This document shows positions 24,831 to 37,595 of a stretch of 64,000 bases of DNA, piece by piece. The DNA is taken from positions 34,693,922 to 34,757,921 of the forward strand of contig NC_056538.1 of NCBI RefSeq assembly GCF_910596095.1, in the 5' to 3' direction. The notes below the pieces were generated by a model. That model saw nothing but the letters and a program-made list of their open reading frames with translations, did not search any database and was not told the origin of the DNA. The translations under genes were made by a program, and so were the position numbers. The stretch comes from Thunnus maccoyii (lineage: Eukaryota > Chordata > Actinopteri > Scombriformes > Scombridae). Position 1 is the stretch's first letter, and each line of letters opens with the position of its first letter.

Positions 24831-25837
24831 TGGCACTTATCTCTGATGAAAAAATCTGATATTAATCTATTATTTAATATACTGATGTCTGTTTTTTTGT
24901 TTTTGTATAATTCTATGAACAAATATGTAGAGTTAACAGTTAATAGCCAGTAAAAATTAATAATCTTTCATGGGTGACAAATAAAATTAAAAGAAACATG
25001 GCAGCAGGTGTCACCAAAGTAGCAAAATTTTCATAGTGGCCTTAACAAATGTGAATAGAAATTATTCTTTCTGTAAAAACAGATGCATGTATGTAGATGT
25101 AATAGATGTATGTTTCACAGTACTCCATATTATATATTAGACCATGTCAGTAGTCACGTCTTTAATGACAAAAAACATTTTGTCACCGAAAAATTCAAAT
25201 GATCATTTTAGATATTTATTTTTATAAAGTAAAGTAAATAAATATTTTAGTAAATACAGACATCACTGTTATCGACTATAACTTTGGAGCGTTATTTAGC
25301 CCCCTTCCTGACAAGCTAGCATGACATGACATTCCTCATGTTGCCTAGTTTCATATGATACCAGTATGTTCACTGTAGCTTTAAAACTGAACCCACTACA
25401 GCCTCTGAAAGCCGGCGTTCTCGGGGAGTGGAAGTATCTTTAAGGAATAGTACAATGAGGGACAATGTGCCAGTCAAAGTTTCAGTCTGTTTATTTAGGG
25501 ATTCATTGTAAGACTGGTAATATTGACATTTAATAAACACATGCAGACATCATTACTGTTTACACTACTAATGTTGCAGCACTGAACTGAGATGTAAATC
25601 CAAACCACTAATTTGCCAAGAGGTCTTTACAGTTTTTACAACATACGACACCTTCTACCCTTCCCCAACTCCATTGAAATAATGAAAAACTCCACAAAAA
25701 ACAGGAAAAAAGGTAAAAACTTCAGGAAGAGTAACAGAGTCTAAAGAGATTATACAGCTGGACCAGTTAGACAATAACAATATGGAAAAACTGATGGGAG
25801 ATATTGATGTGTTTAAGTACAAGTACAGTGTAAAAGC
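24831..25837. other. Intergenic, nothing recognised
   Basis: AT-rich spacer and 3' flank of receptor D, with no supported gene. Confidence 0.5.
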
Positions 25838-26758
25838 TTACATTCGACCAAAGACAACACTTTTACATGTGATGCGGATTTTGGTTATATTCAGTCCATA
25901 TAGTACAGGATTGAAGAGCGGTGGGCATGTGAGGAAGTACAATGATACAAAAATGCGCAACATATTAGGTACACTGCTCATATCAAATCTGTTTTGCACT
26001 ATTTCAAAGAAACAACCACAAGAGAAGTTGAGCAGGGAAGCAAGGTGAGGTGTGCAGGTACTGACGGCTTTCTGTCTGGTCTGTTTAGAACCAGAAAAAC
26101 AAACTTTAAGAATCCTTACATAAGAGCAAATGATTAAAAGTACAAGAACAATTGTTGTAAACGTGTAAACGATTCCATAGATGTTATTGACTCTGGTGTC
26201 GGAGCATGCCAGTTTAACAATAGAGTAGTTGTCACAGTAAACTTTGTTAATGATGTTTCCACACAGCTGTAAAGAGGAACTCAAAGATATCAAAATAAAA
26301 ATAGCAAGAAACGGGTATAACCATGTTACAGCAATGAGAAAGGCAGTTTTGTTATATGTCACATGTGTATTATATTGTAAAGGACAACAGATAGCAAGGT
26401 ATCTGTCATAAGACATGGTGGCTAGATTACTAAACTGTATACTTGCATATGTATACACACAGAAAATCTGCAGGAAGCAAAAAGAAGCAGAAACAGTGTG
26501 AATGTCAGAGAGGATCTGAACCAGAAGGAATGGGAACAAACCTGTACTACCAAACAGTTCATTTACAAACAGGCTGCACAGAAAAAGGTACATAGGTTCA
26601 TGTAAGCTTCTGTTCATACAGATAATCACAATGAGCAAAACATTGGCACAAACTATTAACATATATAAAGACATGACAATCATGAAATATAAGTATTTGA
26701 ACAGCCCGTTGTCAAAGTAGGCAGCAAGTGTGAAAGAAGAAAACTGTGTAGAGTTCAT
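25838..26758 (-). CDS. Odorant receptor D (teleost delta-like)
   Basis: A single-exon receptor of 306 residues, with register one residue shorter at the start (MNSTQFSSF). Landmarks: NST at 2-4; LHEPMY; MSYDRYLAICCPLQY; loop-2 CGN...YC...LAC; KAVSTCTPHL; and NPVLY in helix 7. The only reasonable start is the ATG at 26758, which is aligned with those of its neighbours. ATM replaces AIM or AVM just before the SYDRY motif. The upstream module is at 27162-27262. The 136-bp shared block is at 26488-26623, with VNELF like E, F and G rather than VNELY like A, B, C and H. Confidence 0.95.
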   Translation of the reverse strand: MNSTQFSSFTLAAYFDNGLFKYLYFMIVMSLYMLIVCANVLLIVIICMNRSLHEPMYLFLCSLFVNELFGSTGLFPFLLVQILSDIHTVSASFCFLQIFCVYTYASIQFSNLATMSYDRYLAICCPLQYNTHVTYNKTAFLIAVTWLYPFLAIFILISLSSSLQLCGNIINKVYCDNYSIVKLACSDTRVNNIYGIVYTFTTIVLVLLIICSYVRILKVCFSGSKQTRQKAVSTCTPHLASLLNFSCGCFFEIVQNRFDMSSVPNMLRIFVSLYFLTCPPLFNPVLYGLNITKIRITCKSVVFGRM

Positions 26759-27161
26759 GATGATCCTCTCTTTAGTTTACAGCAAAACAAATAAACATGT
26801 GATCATTATTTTACTTATTAGTATTTATTTTTTTATTTTCCTTTATTTTCCTCAATACAGAAGTATTTCTTAGACTTTAGGAAAATGCGTATTAAGTGAT
26901 CCACAAGACCTCTAATATATTTCAATTTAGTGAAATGGTGGGTTTGAAGTTTTTACTCAATGAAAAGAGAGTGGAATAAGATGATTGTTATATTAGATAT
27001 ATAAAGCCAGTACAGCTTCATATGAAAAGTATTAGCACATAACAGTATTCTGTCCACATACAGTAAAGAAATTAATGTGGCAAATTCCCTAAACTTACCA
27101 TTCCCTTACTCAGTATATCACAAAGGTCTGAAAACAACACAGTTTATAACATTATGTGAAT

Positions 27162-27262
27162 AAGACTGTGAGTTGCTTCTAATTGAGCTGAAAATCTGCT
27201 TCTGCTTCTTTTAAACTTTTCAAAAAGAAGACGCCCACAGCAGCAGACTGACCTCATTATCA
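27162..27262 (-). promoter_or_regulatory. Conserved OR upstream module (receptor D)
   Basis: Minus strand: ATAATGAGGTCAGTCTGCTG, TGTGGGCGTC, TTTAAA at 27210-27215, then CAGCTCAATTAGAAGCAACT and CACAGT. It starts about 400 bp upstream of the ATG. Confidence 0.58.
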
Positions 27263-27740
27263 GAAACCACAATGACAGATATTGTTTTTTAAATAACATG
27301 AGAAAGAAAACTTTAACTTTGCAGATCACCTATTGTTACAATTTGGAATGGATAAGGAAAAATAAATGTTATTAAGCAATTGAATCTTCCTGACAAATCC
27401 ACTTACAGGAGAATTCCTGTTTATTACAATGTGGGCATTTATAGTAAGTAAACACAGTTGTGGACAAACGTCACTCCATTGTTTTAGTTATTTTAATTTA
27501 AATTTATATCTGGAAACAGATGCTAGCTTGTGCATTACAACTATGAAACACTGACATAAGCTAAACACTAAGGACCAGATTCATTACCTGGAAACATTGA
27601 TGGTAGCTTCTTTGTAATAACTATCAATTAGGGGATATGAAATCTAAATCTACAAATTTCTACCAAATTTTATGGTTATGTGACATTAATTAAAACGGGA
27701 AGCAAAGAAAAACGGGGTCAATATGAGACACATGGAGAAA
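27263..27740. other. Intergenic, nothing recognised
   Basis: Spacer between the divergent receptor D promoter region and the tandem repeat array; no supported element. Confidence 0.45.
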
Positions 27741-30700
27741 TTACAGCTGCAAGCAGCGTTGGTCGGGACCTCACACTCTAGTCCGTCGGGATCAGATCAT
27801 TTTGCTTTTTAAAAATGAGGGATATTTCTTACAAGTGTGGTGTGCTTTTATTTTGAAAAGTGTGATTGACAGGATGAGAATTTTCTGCAGGGTGAGACAT
27901 GTCTGTCTTGCTCACACCTGTGTCATCAAAATTATGCAAGTTTTGGGCCCATTCACTTGAATTTCAATTAGTAAATTGAAAACTCTTGATGAGTTTGTGT
28001 GTAAAACAAATTATTTTCCCAATTTTCATCAACTCTATTTTTAGAAATATTATATTTGAGATATATTTGAATGGAGAGTGTGAGCAAACCCACACCTTTT
28101 TGAACATTTAGTGCTTCAACATAATTTTAGATACAAACTTCATTTGAACTCTAAATGAGTCACGAGACTTTGGCCTACAAATCTTGAATTTACATGTGTT
28201 TTCTATCTTTTACTGTTTTTGAGATATTAGAGTGTGAGTTTTAAAGTCTTTTCTTGCTCCTCCTGTGATTTTATAATGAGTGTGTATTGCGGAATGTTTC
28301 ACAGCACTGAGGGAGTGACATCACCAGGAGCAGTTGGAGAGGAGGATTTTAGAGTACGCTTCTTGTGAAATCTCCTCATAAATCCCATGACTTTGGCCAA
28401 ATCTTACAATAAAAATCATTTTTAGTAGGAAATTCTGTGGCGAATCCATTGATACAGGTTTGAAAGTGGTCAGACTTATAGTTTAGATGTCAGAAGCCTC
28501 TGTTTGACACAAAGTTCATGCCCATAGATTGCCTCCCCATTGGTTTACATTGTAAGGTGTGATGTGGCACTGCAACCCTCAGGGCTTATTAAATCCAAAC
28601 TGTTCAAGTGATTACACAGTTTTTAACAACTTTATTTCAGCATAGTGTCATAAGTCATGTATTAAGGTTTCAAGCCGATACCATTAACACCCTCAGAGGA
28701 GATAGCATTTGTTCGGGGGCCAAAATTGGGGCAAAGTCTTATTTTGAAAGGCTAATTGCGGACTTCCTGTTGGATTTAGGTCAGGGGTGTCAGCATATGA
28801 TTTGTAGGTCTTGATGAGACGAATAATTGAGTTTTGGTTTGATCCCTCTATGACATTCCTACGGGCTGTGGTGGCCATTTTTGTTACATAGGTGGTCCTA
28901 GAGAGCACATTTTGGCTCTTTAAGGGTTAATTTTTACATTTTATCAAATTTTTCACCAGACCTGATATGCGTGCCAAATTTGGAGAGTTTTTGAGCATGT
29001 TTAGGGGATCAAGTTTAGGGTTTAAGTGGCATAATAATAAAGAAATAAACAAACAAAGAAACAAACACACGAAAAATTAAAGCTGCAAGCAGCGTTGGTC
29101 AGGACCTCGCACTCTGGTCTGTCGGGATCAGATCATTTTGCTTTTTAAAAATGAGGGATATTTCTTACAAGTGTGGTGTGCTTTTATTTTGAAAGTTTGA
29201 TTGACAGGATGAGAATTTTCCACAGGGTGAGACATGTCTGTCTTGCTCACACCTGTGTCATCAAAATTATAAATGTTTTGGGCCCATTCACTTGAATTTC
29301 AATTAGTAAATTGAAGACTCTTGATGAGTTTGTGTGTAAAACTAATTATTTTCCTAATTTTTATCAACTCTACTTTTAGAAATATTATATTTGAGATATA
29401 TTTGAATGGAGAGTGTGAGCAAACCCACACCTTTTTGAACATTTACTGCTTCCACATAATTTTAGATACAAACTTCATTTGAACTTTAAATGAGTCATGA
29501 GACTTTGACCTACAAATCTTGAATTTACATGTGTTTTCTATCTTTTATTGTTTTTGAGATATTAGAGTGTGTGTTTTAAAGTCTTTTCTTGCTCCTCCTG
29601 TGATTTTATAATGAGTGTGTATTGCGGAATGTTTCACAGCACTGAGGGAGTGACATCACCAGGAGCAGTTGGAGAGGAGGATTTTAGAGTACGCTTCTTG
29701 TGAAATCTCCTCATAAATCCCATGACTTTGGCCAAATCTTACAATAAAAATCATTTTTAGTAGGAAATTCTGTGGCGAATCCATTGATACAGGTTTGAAA
29801 GTGGTCAGACTTATAGTTTAGATGTCAGAAGCCTCTGTTTGACACAAAGTTCATGCCCATAGATTGCCTCCCCATTGGTTTACATTGTAAGGTGTGATGT
29901 GGCACTGCAACCCTCAGGGCTTATTAAATCCAAACTGTTCAAGTGATTACACAGTTTTTAACAACTTTATTTCAGCATAGTGTCATAAGTCATGTATTAA
30001 GGTTTCAAGCCGATACCATTAACACCCTCAGAGGAGATAGCATTTGTTCGGGGGCCAAATTTGGGGCAAAGTCTTATTTTGAAAGGCTAATTGCGGACTT
30101 CCTGTTGGATTTAGGTCAGGGGTGTCAGCATATGATTTGTAGGTCTTGATGAGACGAATAATTGAGTTTTGGTTTGATCCCTCTATGACATTCCTACGGG
30201 CTGTGGTGGCCATTTTTGTTACATAGGTGGTCCTAGAGAGCACATTTTGGCTCTTTAAGGGTTAATTTTTACATTTTATCAAATTTTTCATCAGACCTGA
30301 TATGCGTGCCAAATTTGGAGAGTTTTTGAGCATGTTTAGGGGATCAAGTTTAGGGTTTAAGTGGCATAATAATAAAGAAATAAACAAACAAAGAAACAAA
30401 CACACGAAAAATTAAAGCTGCAAGCAGCGTTGGTCAGGACCTCGCACTCTGGTCTGTCGGGATCAGATCATTTTGCTTTTTAAAAATGAGGGATATTTCT
30501 TACAAGTGTGGTGTGCTTTTATTTTAAAAGTTTGATTGACAGGATGAGAATTTTCCACAGGGTGAGACATGTCTGTCTTGCTCACACTTGTGTCATCAAA
30601 ATTATGCAAGTTTTGGGCCCATTCACTTGAATTTCAATTAGTAAATTGAAAACTCTTGATGAGTTTGTGTGTAAAACTAATTATTTTCCTCGTTTTCATC

Positions 30701-33110
30701 AACTCTATTTTTAGAAAAGCAAAGACTTTTAACCCACATGACCTGGTCAAACTTTGATTTGAATGGAGAGTGTGAGTGAACCCACACCTTTTTGAACATT
30801 TACTGCTTCCACATAGTTTTAGATACAAACTTCATTTGAACTTTAAATGAGTTACGAGACTTTGACCTACAAATCTTGAATTTACATGTGTTTTCTATCT
30901 TTTATTGTTTTTGAGATATTAGAGTGTGAGTTTTAAAGTCTTTTCTTGCTCCTCCTGTGATTTTATAATGAGTGTGTATTGCAAAATGTTTCACAGCACT
31001 GAGGGAGTGACATCACCAGGAGCAGTTGGAGAGGAGGATTTTAGAGTACGCTTCTTGTGAAATCTCCTCATAAATCCCATGACTTTGGCCAAATCTAACA
31101 TTAAAAATCATTTTTAGTAGGAATTTCTGTGGCGAATCCATTGATACAGGTTTGAAAGTGGTCAGACTTATAGTTTAGACGTCAGAAGCCTCTGTTTGAC
31201 ACAAAGTTCATGCCCATAGATTGCCTCTCCACTGGTTTACATTATAAGGTGTTATGTGGCACTGCAACTCTCAAGACTTATTAAATCCAAACCGTTGGAG
31301 TTATTACAAAGTTTTTAACAACTTTTTTTCAGCACAGTGTCATAAGTCAGGTTTTAAAGTTTGAAGCCGATACCATTAACACCCTCAGAGGAGATAGCGT
31401 TTGTTCCAAAATTCGGGCAATGTCTTGTTTTGAAAGGCTAATTGCGGACTTCCTGTTGGATTTAGGTCAGGGTTGTCTGTGTATGATTTGTAGGTCTTGA
31501 TGAGATGAATAATTGAGTTTTGGTTTGATCTCTCTACGACATTCCTACGGGCTGTGGTGGCCATTTTGTTACATAGGTGGCGCTAGAGAGCACATTTTGG
31601 CACTTTACGGGTTAATATTTACATTTCATCAAATATTTCACCAGACCTGATGTGCATGCCAAATTTGGTGAGTTTCTGAGCATGTTTAGGGGATCAAATT
31701 TAGGGTTTAAGTGGCGTAATAATAAAGAAAGAAACAAAAAAGAAACAAACACACGAAAAATTAAAGCTGCAAGCAGCATTGGTCAGGACCTCACACTCTG
31801 GTCCGGCGGGATCAGATCATTTTGCTTTTTAAAAATGAGGGATATTTCTTACAAGTGTGGTGTGCTTTTATTTTGAAAGTGTGATTGACAGGATGAGAAT
31901 TTTCTGCAGGGTGAGACATATCTGTCTTGCTCACACCTGTGACATCAAAATTATGAACGTTTTGGGCCCATTCATTTGAATTTCAATTAGTAAATTGAAA
32001 ACTCTTGATGAGTTTGTGTGTAAAACAAATTATTTTCCTAATTTTCATCAACTCTATTTTTAGAAAAGGAAAGACTTTTAACCCACATGACCTGGTCAAA
32101 GTTTGATTGACATATGTACTGTCAGGTGTGTAGAGACAATAAGTAACTGCAGCTGAATACAGAAAAATACTCATATATTTGAATGGAGAGTGTGAGCGAA
32201 CCCACACCTTTTTGGACATTTACTGCTTCCATATGGTTTTAGATACAAACTTCATTTGAACTTTAAATGAGTCACGAGACTTTAACCTACAAATCTTGAA
32301 TTTACATGTGTTTTCTATCTTTTACTGTTTTTGAGATATTAGAGTGTGAGTTTTAAAGTCTTTTCTTGCTCCTCCTGTGATTTTATAATGAGTGTGTATT
32401 GCGGAATGTTTCACAGCACTGAGGGAGTGACATCACCAGGAGCAGTTGGAGAGGAGGATTTTAGAGTACGCTTCTTGTGAAATCTCCTCATAAATCCCAT
32501 GACTTTGGCCAAATCTAACATTAAAAATCATTTTTAGTAGGAATGTCTGTGGCGAATCCATTGATACAGGTTTGAAAGTGGTCAGACTTATAGTTTAGAC
32601 GTCAGAAGCCTCTGTTTGACACAAAGCTCATGCCCATAGATTGCCTCCCCACTGGTTTATATTATAAGGTGTTATGTGGCAATGCAACTCTCAAGACTTA
32701 TTAAATCCAAACCGTTCGAGTTATTACAAAGTTTTTAACAACTTTATTTCAGCACAGTGTCATAAGTCATGTATTAAGGTTTCAAGCCGGTACCATTAAC
32801 GCCCTCAGAGGAGATAGCGTTTGTTCGGGGTCCAAAATTGGGGCAAATTCTTATTTTGAAAGGCTAATTGCAGACTTCCTGTTGGATTTAGGTCAGGGGT
32901 GTCAGCATATGATTTGCAGGTCTTGAAGAGACGAATAATTGAGTTTTGGTTTGATCTCTCTACGACATTCCTACGGGCCGTGGCGGCCATTTTGTTACAT
33001 AGGTGGCGCTAGAGAGCACATTTTGGCACTTTAGGGGTTGATTTTTACATTTTATCAAATGCTTCACCAGACCTAATGTGCGTGCCAAATTCGGTGAGTT
33101 TTTGAGCATA
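27741..33110 (+). repeat. Tandem array of four 1.34-kb AGCTGCAAGCAGCG units
   Basis: Four head-to-tail units start with AGCTGCAAGCAGC at 27745, 29081, 30416 and 31765 (spacings 1336, 1335 and 1349). Each runs through ATTTTGCTTTTTAAAAATGA, TTGAATGGAGAGTGTGAG and GACTTCCTGTTGGATTTAGG. Each then ends in an A-rich linker of the AAATAAACAAACAAAGAAAC type; the fourth loses the linker at about 33110. Units 1 and 2 are almost identical over their last 800 bp, which implies recent duplication or homogenisation. Every unit keeps a 60-75-residue open frame on the minus strand (RRNV...SNQNSIIRL...YADTPDLNP). That frame carries no recognised domain. I know the family as a common unclassified fish repeat and cannot name it. 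Confidence 0.85.
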
Positions 33111-33144
33111 CAATAGGGTCTGTTTACAATGAGTATTTTTACTC

Positions 33145-33284
33145 AATTCAATCAATTTTTATTTATATAGCACCATATCACAAAAAGTCATCTCAAGGCA
33201 CTTTTCACATAGAGTAGGTCAAGACCATACTCTTTAATTTACAGAGACCCAACAATTCCCCCATGAGCAAGCACTTTATTACTC
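33145..33284 (-). mobile_element. Short LINE-tail-like insertion with 6-bp target duplication
   Basis: 140 bp starting AATTCAATCAATTTTTATTT and ATATAGC, flanked by TTACTC on both sides (33139-33144 and 33279-33284). The corresponding site in copy 2 (TTACTC at 36685-36690) is empty. Copy 3 carries the same insertion. The sequence resembles the reversed 3' tail of a fish LINE. Confidence 0.7.
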
Positions 33285-33780
33285 TTTGTAATAAATTTTC
33301 ATTTGACTTATCTTTGAGTGTTCAGCTCCCTGGTTGCTTCAATGTCACTCTCTACCCAACCTAGAAAAACCCCTTTGAAATCATTTTTCCTCTGTTTCTG
33401 CTGGTCTGATACCAGTGCTCTTTTTGTCACCAAACTTCCTTGTCACCACTTATTTTATGGTTGAGATCATCACAACTTACTCAACTTACAGAACTTGTAT
33501 TCTTTACCTTCAGTGAGACATTTTCTCATTTTGGATGTTTTAATGGCTGTCAAGACATTTCCTTCTGAACCAAACATGCCAACCTGTTGGTGACAAAAGA
33601 TAAATGAAAGGTTTGACCTGCTGGTGGTGTCAGGTCAAAGGTCATGAGGATTCCTCCTCTAGGACCATGAATGTCTGTACAAAATTTCATGGCATTCCCC
33701 TCGAGCTCAGATACTTTTGCATTTTAAACAGTAGGTGGACTACAAAGTCTTCTTTCTCAGTATGGGTCAGTGGTTATTTT

Positions 33781-33880
33781 CATAATGAGGTCAGTCTGCT
33801 GCTGTGGGTGTCCTCCTTGAAAAGTTTAAAAGTCGTTGCAGCAGAGTGTCGGCTCAGTTAGGAGGGAGTCACAGTATGAC
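33781..33880 (+). promoter_or_regulatory. Conserved OR upstream module (receptor E)
   Basis: CATAATGAGGTCAGTCTGCT, TGTGGGTGTC, TTTAAA at 33825-33830, then GGCTCAGTTAGGAGGGAGTC and ACAGT. It begins about 390 bp before the ATG. Between it and the gene is an acceptor-like CAG/TAGAATTG with the cut after 34147. A non-coding first exon followed by a short intron is therefore plausible. Confidence 0.6.
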
Positions 33881-34174
33881 TACAGCAGGACAGCAGGGGA
33901 AAGTTGGGATTCACATGTCACAAATAAAGTAATTTCTAACCTCTGCGTTACTTTGACTTTGAAAAGGAAACGGTACATTTGAGGGTGTTTGTTAAAACTC
34001 TTTCCATGATAATGAACCTATTTATTATTACTACACTGTCTTATGTTCATGTGTGCTTGATGTTGAAGTGCAGTCCAAGTTTAAACTATGTAAATTTTTA
34101 CAAATCTGTAACAAAAAGGTGACATGATTATTGCTTTGCGTGCACAGTAGAATTGTTGTGAACCAAAGACGATC

Positions 34175-35104
34175 ATGATAAACTCCACAAAGATTTCATA
34201 TTTTTCACTTGTGGCCTATTTTGACACTGGGGTTTTCAAATATTTGTATTTCATGGTAATTATGTCATTGTATTTTTTTATTGTTAGTGCCAATGTTTTG
34301 CTCATTGTGGTTATCTGTATGAACAGAAGCTTACATGAACCTATGTACCTTTTTCTGTGCAGCCTGTTTGTAAATGAACTGTTTGGTAGTACAGGGTTGT
34401 TTCCATTCCTTCTGGTTCAGATCCTCTCTGACATTCACACTGTTTCTGCCTCTTTTTGCTTCCTGCAGATTTTCTGTTTGTATACGTATGCAAGTGTGGA
34501 ATATTTAAACTTAGCCATCATGTCTTATGACAGATACCTCGCTATCTGTTGTCCTCTACAATATAACACACGTATGACGTCTAAAAAGATTGGCACACTT
34601 ATTGCCATAACATGGTTATATTCTTGTTTTGTGATGGTCGTTTGGTTATCTTTGGCTACTCCTCTGCAGCTGTGTGGGAATATCATTGATAAAGTTTTCT
34701 GTGCTGCCCACTCTGTTGTCAAGCTGGCATGCTCTAACACCAGTGGAAGTAATATGTATGGACTTATTGTATCTTTTGGCATAATCTTTATTGCTTTAAA
34801 TGTAATTCTGTACACTTACTTGCACATTCTTAGAGTTTGTTTTTCTGGTTCTAAACAGACCAGACAGAAAGCCGTCAGTACCTGCACACCTCACCTTGCT
34901 TCCCTGCTCAACTTCTCTCTCGGGGCTTCCTTTGAAATATTGCAGAGCAGGTTTGATATGAGCAGAGTACCAAATATGATTCGAATACTTTTATCATTAT
35001 ACTTTCTTACATGCCCACCGCTGTTCAACCCTGTAATGTATGGCCTGAAAATGTCTAAAATACGGGCCTTGAGTAAAAGTCTCATATCAAATGTTGGCTA
35101 TTAA
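34175..35104 (+). CDS. Odorant receptor E (teleost delta-like), triplet copy 1
   Basis: A single-exon receptor of 309 residues. It starts MINSTKISYF (NST glycosylation site), with LHEPMY, MSYDRYLAICCPLQY, loop-2 CGN...FC...LAC, KAVSTCTPHL and NPVMY all present. The first of the E/F/G triplet. It differs from F and G most visibly in helix 3, where it has IFCLYTYASVEYL, the form seen in the rest of the cluster, where F and G have IFCAHSYGAVEYL. It also has SFEILQ and MIRILLS where they have CFELLQ and MLRIFLS. The polyadenylation signal AATAAA is at 35188-35193. The 136-bp shared block is at 34313-34448. Confidence 0.95.
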   Translation: MINSTKISYFSLVAYFDTGVFKYLYFMVIMSLYFFIVSANVLLIVVICMNRSLHEPMYLFLCSLFVNELFGSTGLFPFLLVQILSDIHTVSASFCFLQIFCLYTYASVEYLNLAIMSYDRYLAICCPLQYNTRMTSKKIGTLIAITWLYSCFVMVVWLSLATPLQLCGNIIDKVFCAAHSVVKLACSNTSGSNMYGLIVSFGIIFIALNVILYTYLHILRVCFSGSKQTRQKAVSTCTPHLASLLNFSLGASFEILQSRFDMSRVPNMIRILLSLYFLTCPPLFNPVMYGLKMSKIRALSKSLISNVGY

Positions 35105-35187
35105 TATTCTTACCCTTATTGGCTTTAATTTAATCAAACCTTTGTAGTATTCTAATGTAGAACTGTGTATTCTGTTTTAATGTTACT

Positions 35188-35193
35188 AATAAA
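35188..35193 (+). terminator. Receptor E polyadenylation signal
   Basis: AATAAA 84 bp after the stop codon. It is retained at the same place in receptors F (38998-39003) and G (44373-44378). Confidence 0.5.
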
Positions 35194-35518
35194 GTACAGT
35201 ACATTAACTCCTAATCTAATTTTCAGTCTGTTTTGCTCATGTAAATATAAGATAAGACTTTATTGTGCCAGAGGGAAATTTGCCTTGCACACACAATGCA
35301 AAATACAGAGACATAACTTCCACAAAACTACTGACAGAGATGTATTTTAGTAGTGAGCACCATGTGAGTCAGATTGAGAAATGAGCCAAATGTATTTTAT
35401 AGCATCACATTTACTATTATATCTATTTGTATTTTATTAAGCTATGTATATTTCATTCAATGATAGATACTCATCTTTACCTGAATATGACTCTTAATAA
35501 GTTACTACTTTATACTTA

Positions 35519-36657
35519 TTTAAAACAAATTATTTTCCTAATTTTCATCAACTCTACTTTTAGAAAAGAAAAGACTTTTAACCCACATGACCTGGTCAAA
35601 GTTTGATTGACATGTGTACTATCAGGTGTGTAGAGACAATAAGTAACTGCAGCTGAATACAGAAAAATACTCGTATATTTGAATGGAGAGTGTGAGCGAA
35701 CTCACACCTTTTTGAACATTTACTGCTTCCACATAGTTTTAGATACAGACTTCACTTGAACTTTAAATGAGTCACGAGACTTTGACCTACAAATCTTGAA
35801 TTTACATGTGTTTTCTATCTTTTACTCTTTTTGAGATATTAGAGTGTGAGTTTTAAAGTCTTTTCTTGCTCCTCCTGTGATTTTATAATGAGTGTGTATT
35901 GCGGAATGTTTCACAGCACTGAGGGAGTGACATCACCAGGAGCAGTTGGAGAGGAGGATTTTAGAGTACGTTTCTTGTGAAATCTCCTCATAAATCCCAT
36001 GACTTTGGCCAAATCTTACATTAAAAATCATATTATAGTAGGAAATTCTGTGGCGAATCCATTGATACAGGTTTGAAAGTGGTCAGACTTATAGTTTAGA
36101 CATCAGAAGCCTCTGTTTGACACAAAGTTCATGCCCATAGATTGCCTCCCCATTGTTTTACATTGTAAGGTGTGATGTGGCACTACAACTTTCAGGGCTT
36201 ATTAAATCCAAACCGTTGGAGTTATTACAAAGTTTTTAACAACTTTATTTCAGCACAGTGTCATAAGTCATGTATCAAAGTTTTTTAGTCGATACCATTA
36301 ACGCCCTCAGAGGAGATATTGTTTGTTCGGGGTCTGAAATTGGGGCAGTCTTATTTTGAAAGGCTGATTGCGGACTTCCTGTTGGATTTAGGTCAAGGGT
36401 GTCAGTGTATGATTTGTAGGTCTTGATGAGACGAATAATTGAGTTTTGGTTTTATCTCTCTACGACATGCCTATGGGCCGTGGCAGCCATTTTGTTTCAT
36501 AGGTGGCGCTCTCGAGCACAATTTTTCACTAGACCTGATGTGCGTGCCAAATTTGGTGAGTTTTTGAGCATATTTAGGGGGTCAAATTTAGGGCTTAAGT
36601 CTCATAATAATAAGAAAGAAAGAAACAAACAAACAAAGAAACAAACAAACAAAAAAC
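35519..36657 (+). repeat. 5'-truncated unit of the 1.3-kb family
   Basis: It begins in mid-unit at TAAAACAAATTATTTTCCTA, about 270 bp into the consensus seen at 27745. It runs to the A-rich linker ending near 36655, followed by ACAATAGGGTCTG. It forms the junction between segmental copies 1 and 2. Confidence 0.85.
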
Positions 36658-37595
36658 AATAGGGTCTGTTTACAATGAGTTTTTTTACTCTTTGTAATAA
36701 ATTTTCATTTGACTTATCTTTGAGTCTTCAGCTCCCTGGTTGCTTCAGTGTCACTCTCTACCCAACCTAGAAAAACCCCTTTGAAATCATTTTTCCTCTG
36801 TTTCTGCTGGTCTGATACCAGTGTTCTCTCTGTCACCAAACTTCCTTGTCACCACCTAGTTTTTACCAGTGGTCACTGCGCCTCCAGATGTGAATATGAA
36901 ACATGTTGGGATCAAGCCATGTAGGTGTTGATTGACAGCTGTGATTGACAGTTAGCTCACCTGCTGCTCTCCCCGGCTCCGGGACTCGCAATCGTCTGAC
37001 TATTGTCACACTATTTCACTAAGTTTAATATTACTTTATTACAATACCTGCCTGTTAGCACAGTTTAGCTAAAGTAGCTAATGCTGACTCAAATCAGCTC
37101 CAATGACAAATTTTGGGTGACATCAGACCTCACTACGTCCATCCTTATATGCAGTCTACGGTTGAGATCATCACAACTTACTCAACTTACAGAACTTGTA
37201 TTCTTTACCTTCAGTGAGACATTTTCTCATTTTGGATGTTTTAATGGCTGTTAAGACTTTTCCTTCTGAACCAAACATGCCAACCTGTTGGTGACAATAG
37301 ATAAAAAATTTTAAAAAATCAGGGGATCAGGGAAGTCATTGGGACTCATCATCTGGGAACCATGAATGTCTGTACTACATTTTGTGCCAATCTATAAAGT
37401 AGATATTTTCCTTGATAATTGAAAGGTTTGACCTGCTGGTGGTGCCAGGTCAAAGGTCATGAGGATTCCTCCTCTAGGACCATGAATGTCTATAAAAAAT
37501 TTCATGGCATTCCCCTCGAGCTCAGATACTTTTGCATTTTAAACAGTAGGTGGACTACAAAGTCTTCTTTCTCAGTATGGGTCAGTGGTTATTTT

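Larger units (their letters stand above)
33111..35518 (+). repeat. Segmental duplication copy 1 (contains receptor E)
   Basis: 2.4 kb nearly identical to 36658-39748 and 42298-45124. It holds the spacer, a LINE-tail insertion, the OR upstream module, receptor E and part of the 3' flank. It stops abruptly at about 35518, where a 1.3-kb-family unit begins in mid-unit. Copies 2 and 3 continue for another 430 bp. Confidence 0.85.

Noticed and set aside
27741-33110. CRISPR-like regular repeats
   Set aside because: The repeat units are 1.3 kb long with no short repeat-spacer structure, and the genome is vertebrate.
33604-33861. 85-residue frame repeated near-identically upstream of E, F and G
   Set aside because: It overlaps the OR upstream module and is kept only because the segments are recent duplicates. 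It has no domain or independent evidence of coding.
35165-35350. 61-residue frame downstream of E, repeated after F and G
   Set aside because: It covers the polyadenylation signal and a repeat tail (AAGATAAGACTTTATTG), so it is 3' flank rather than a gene.
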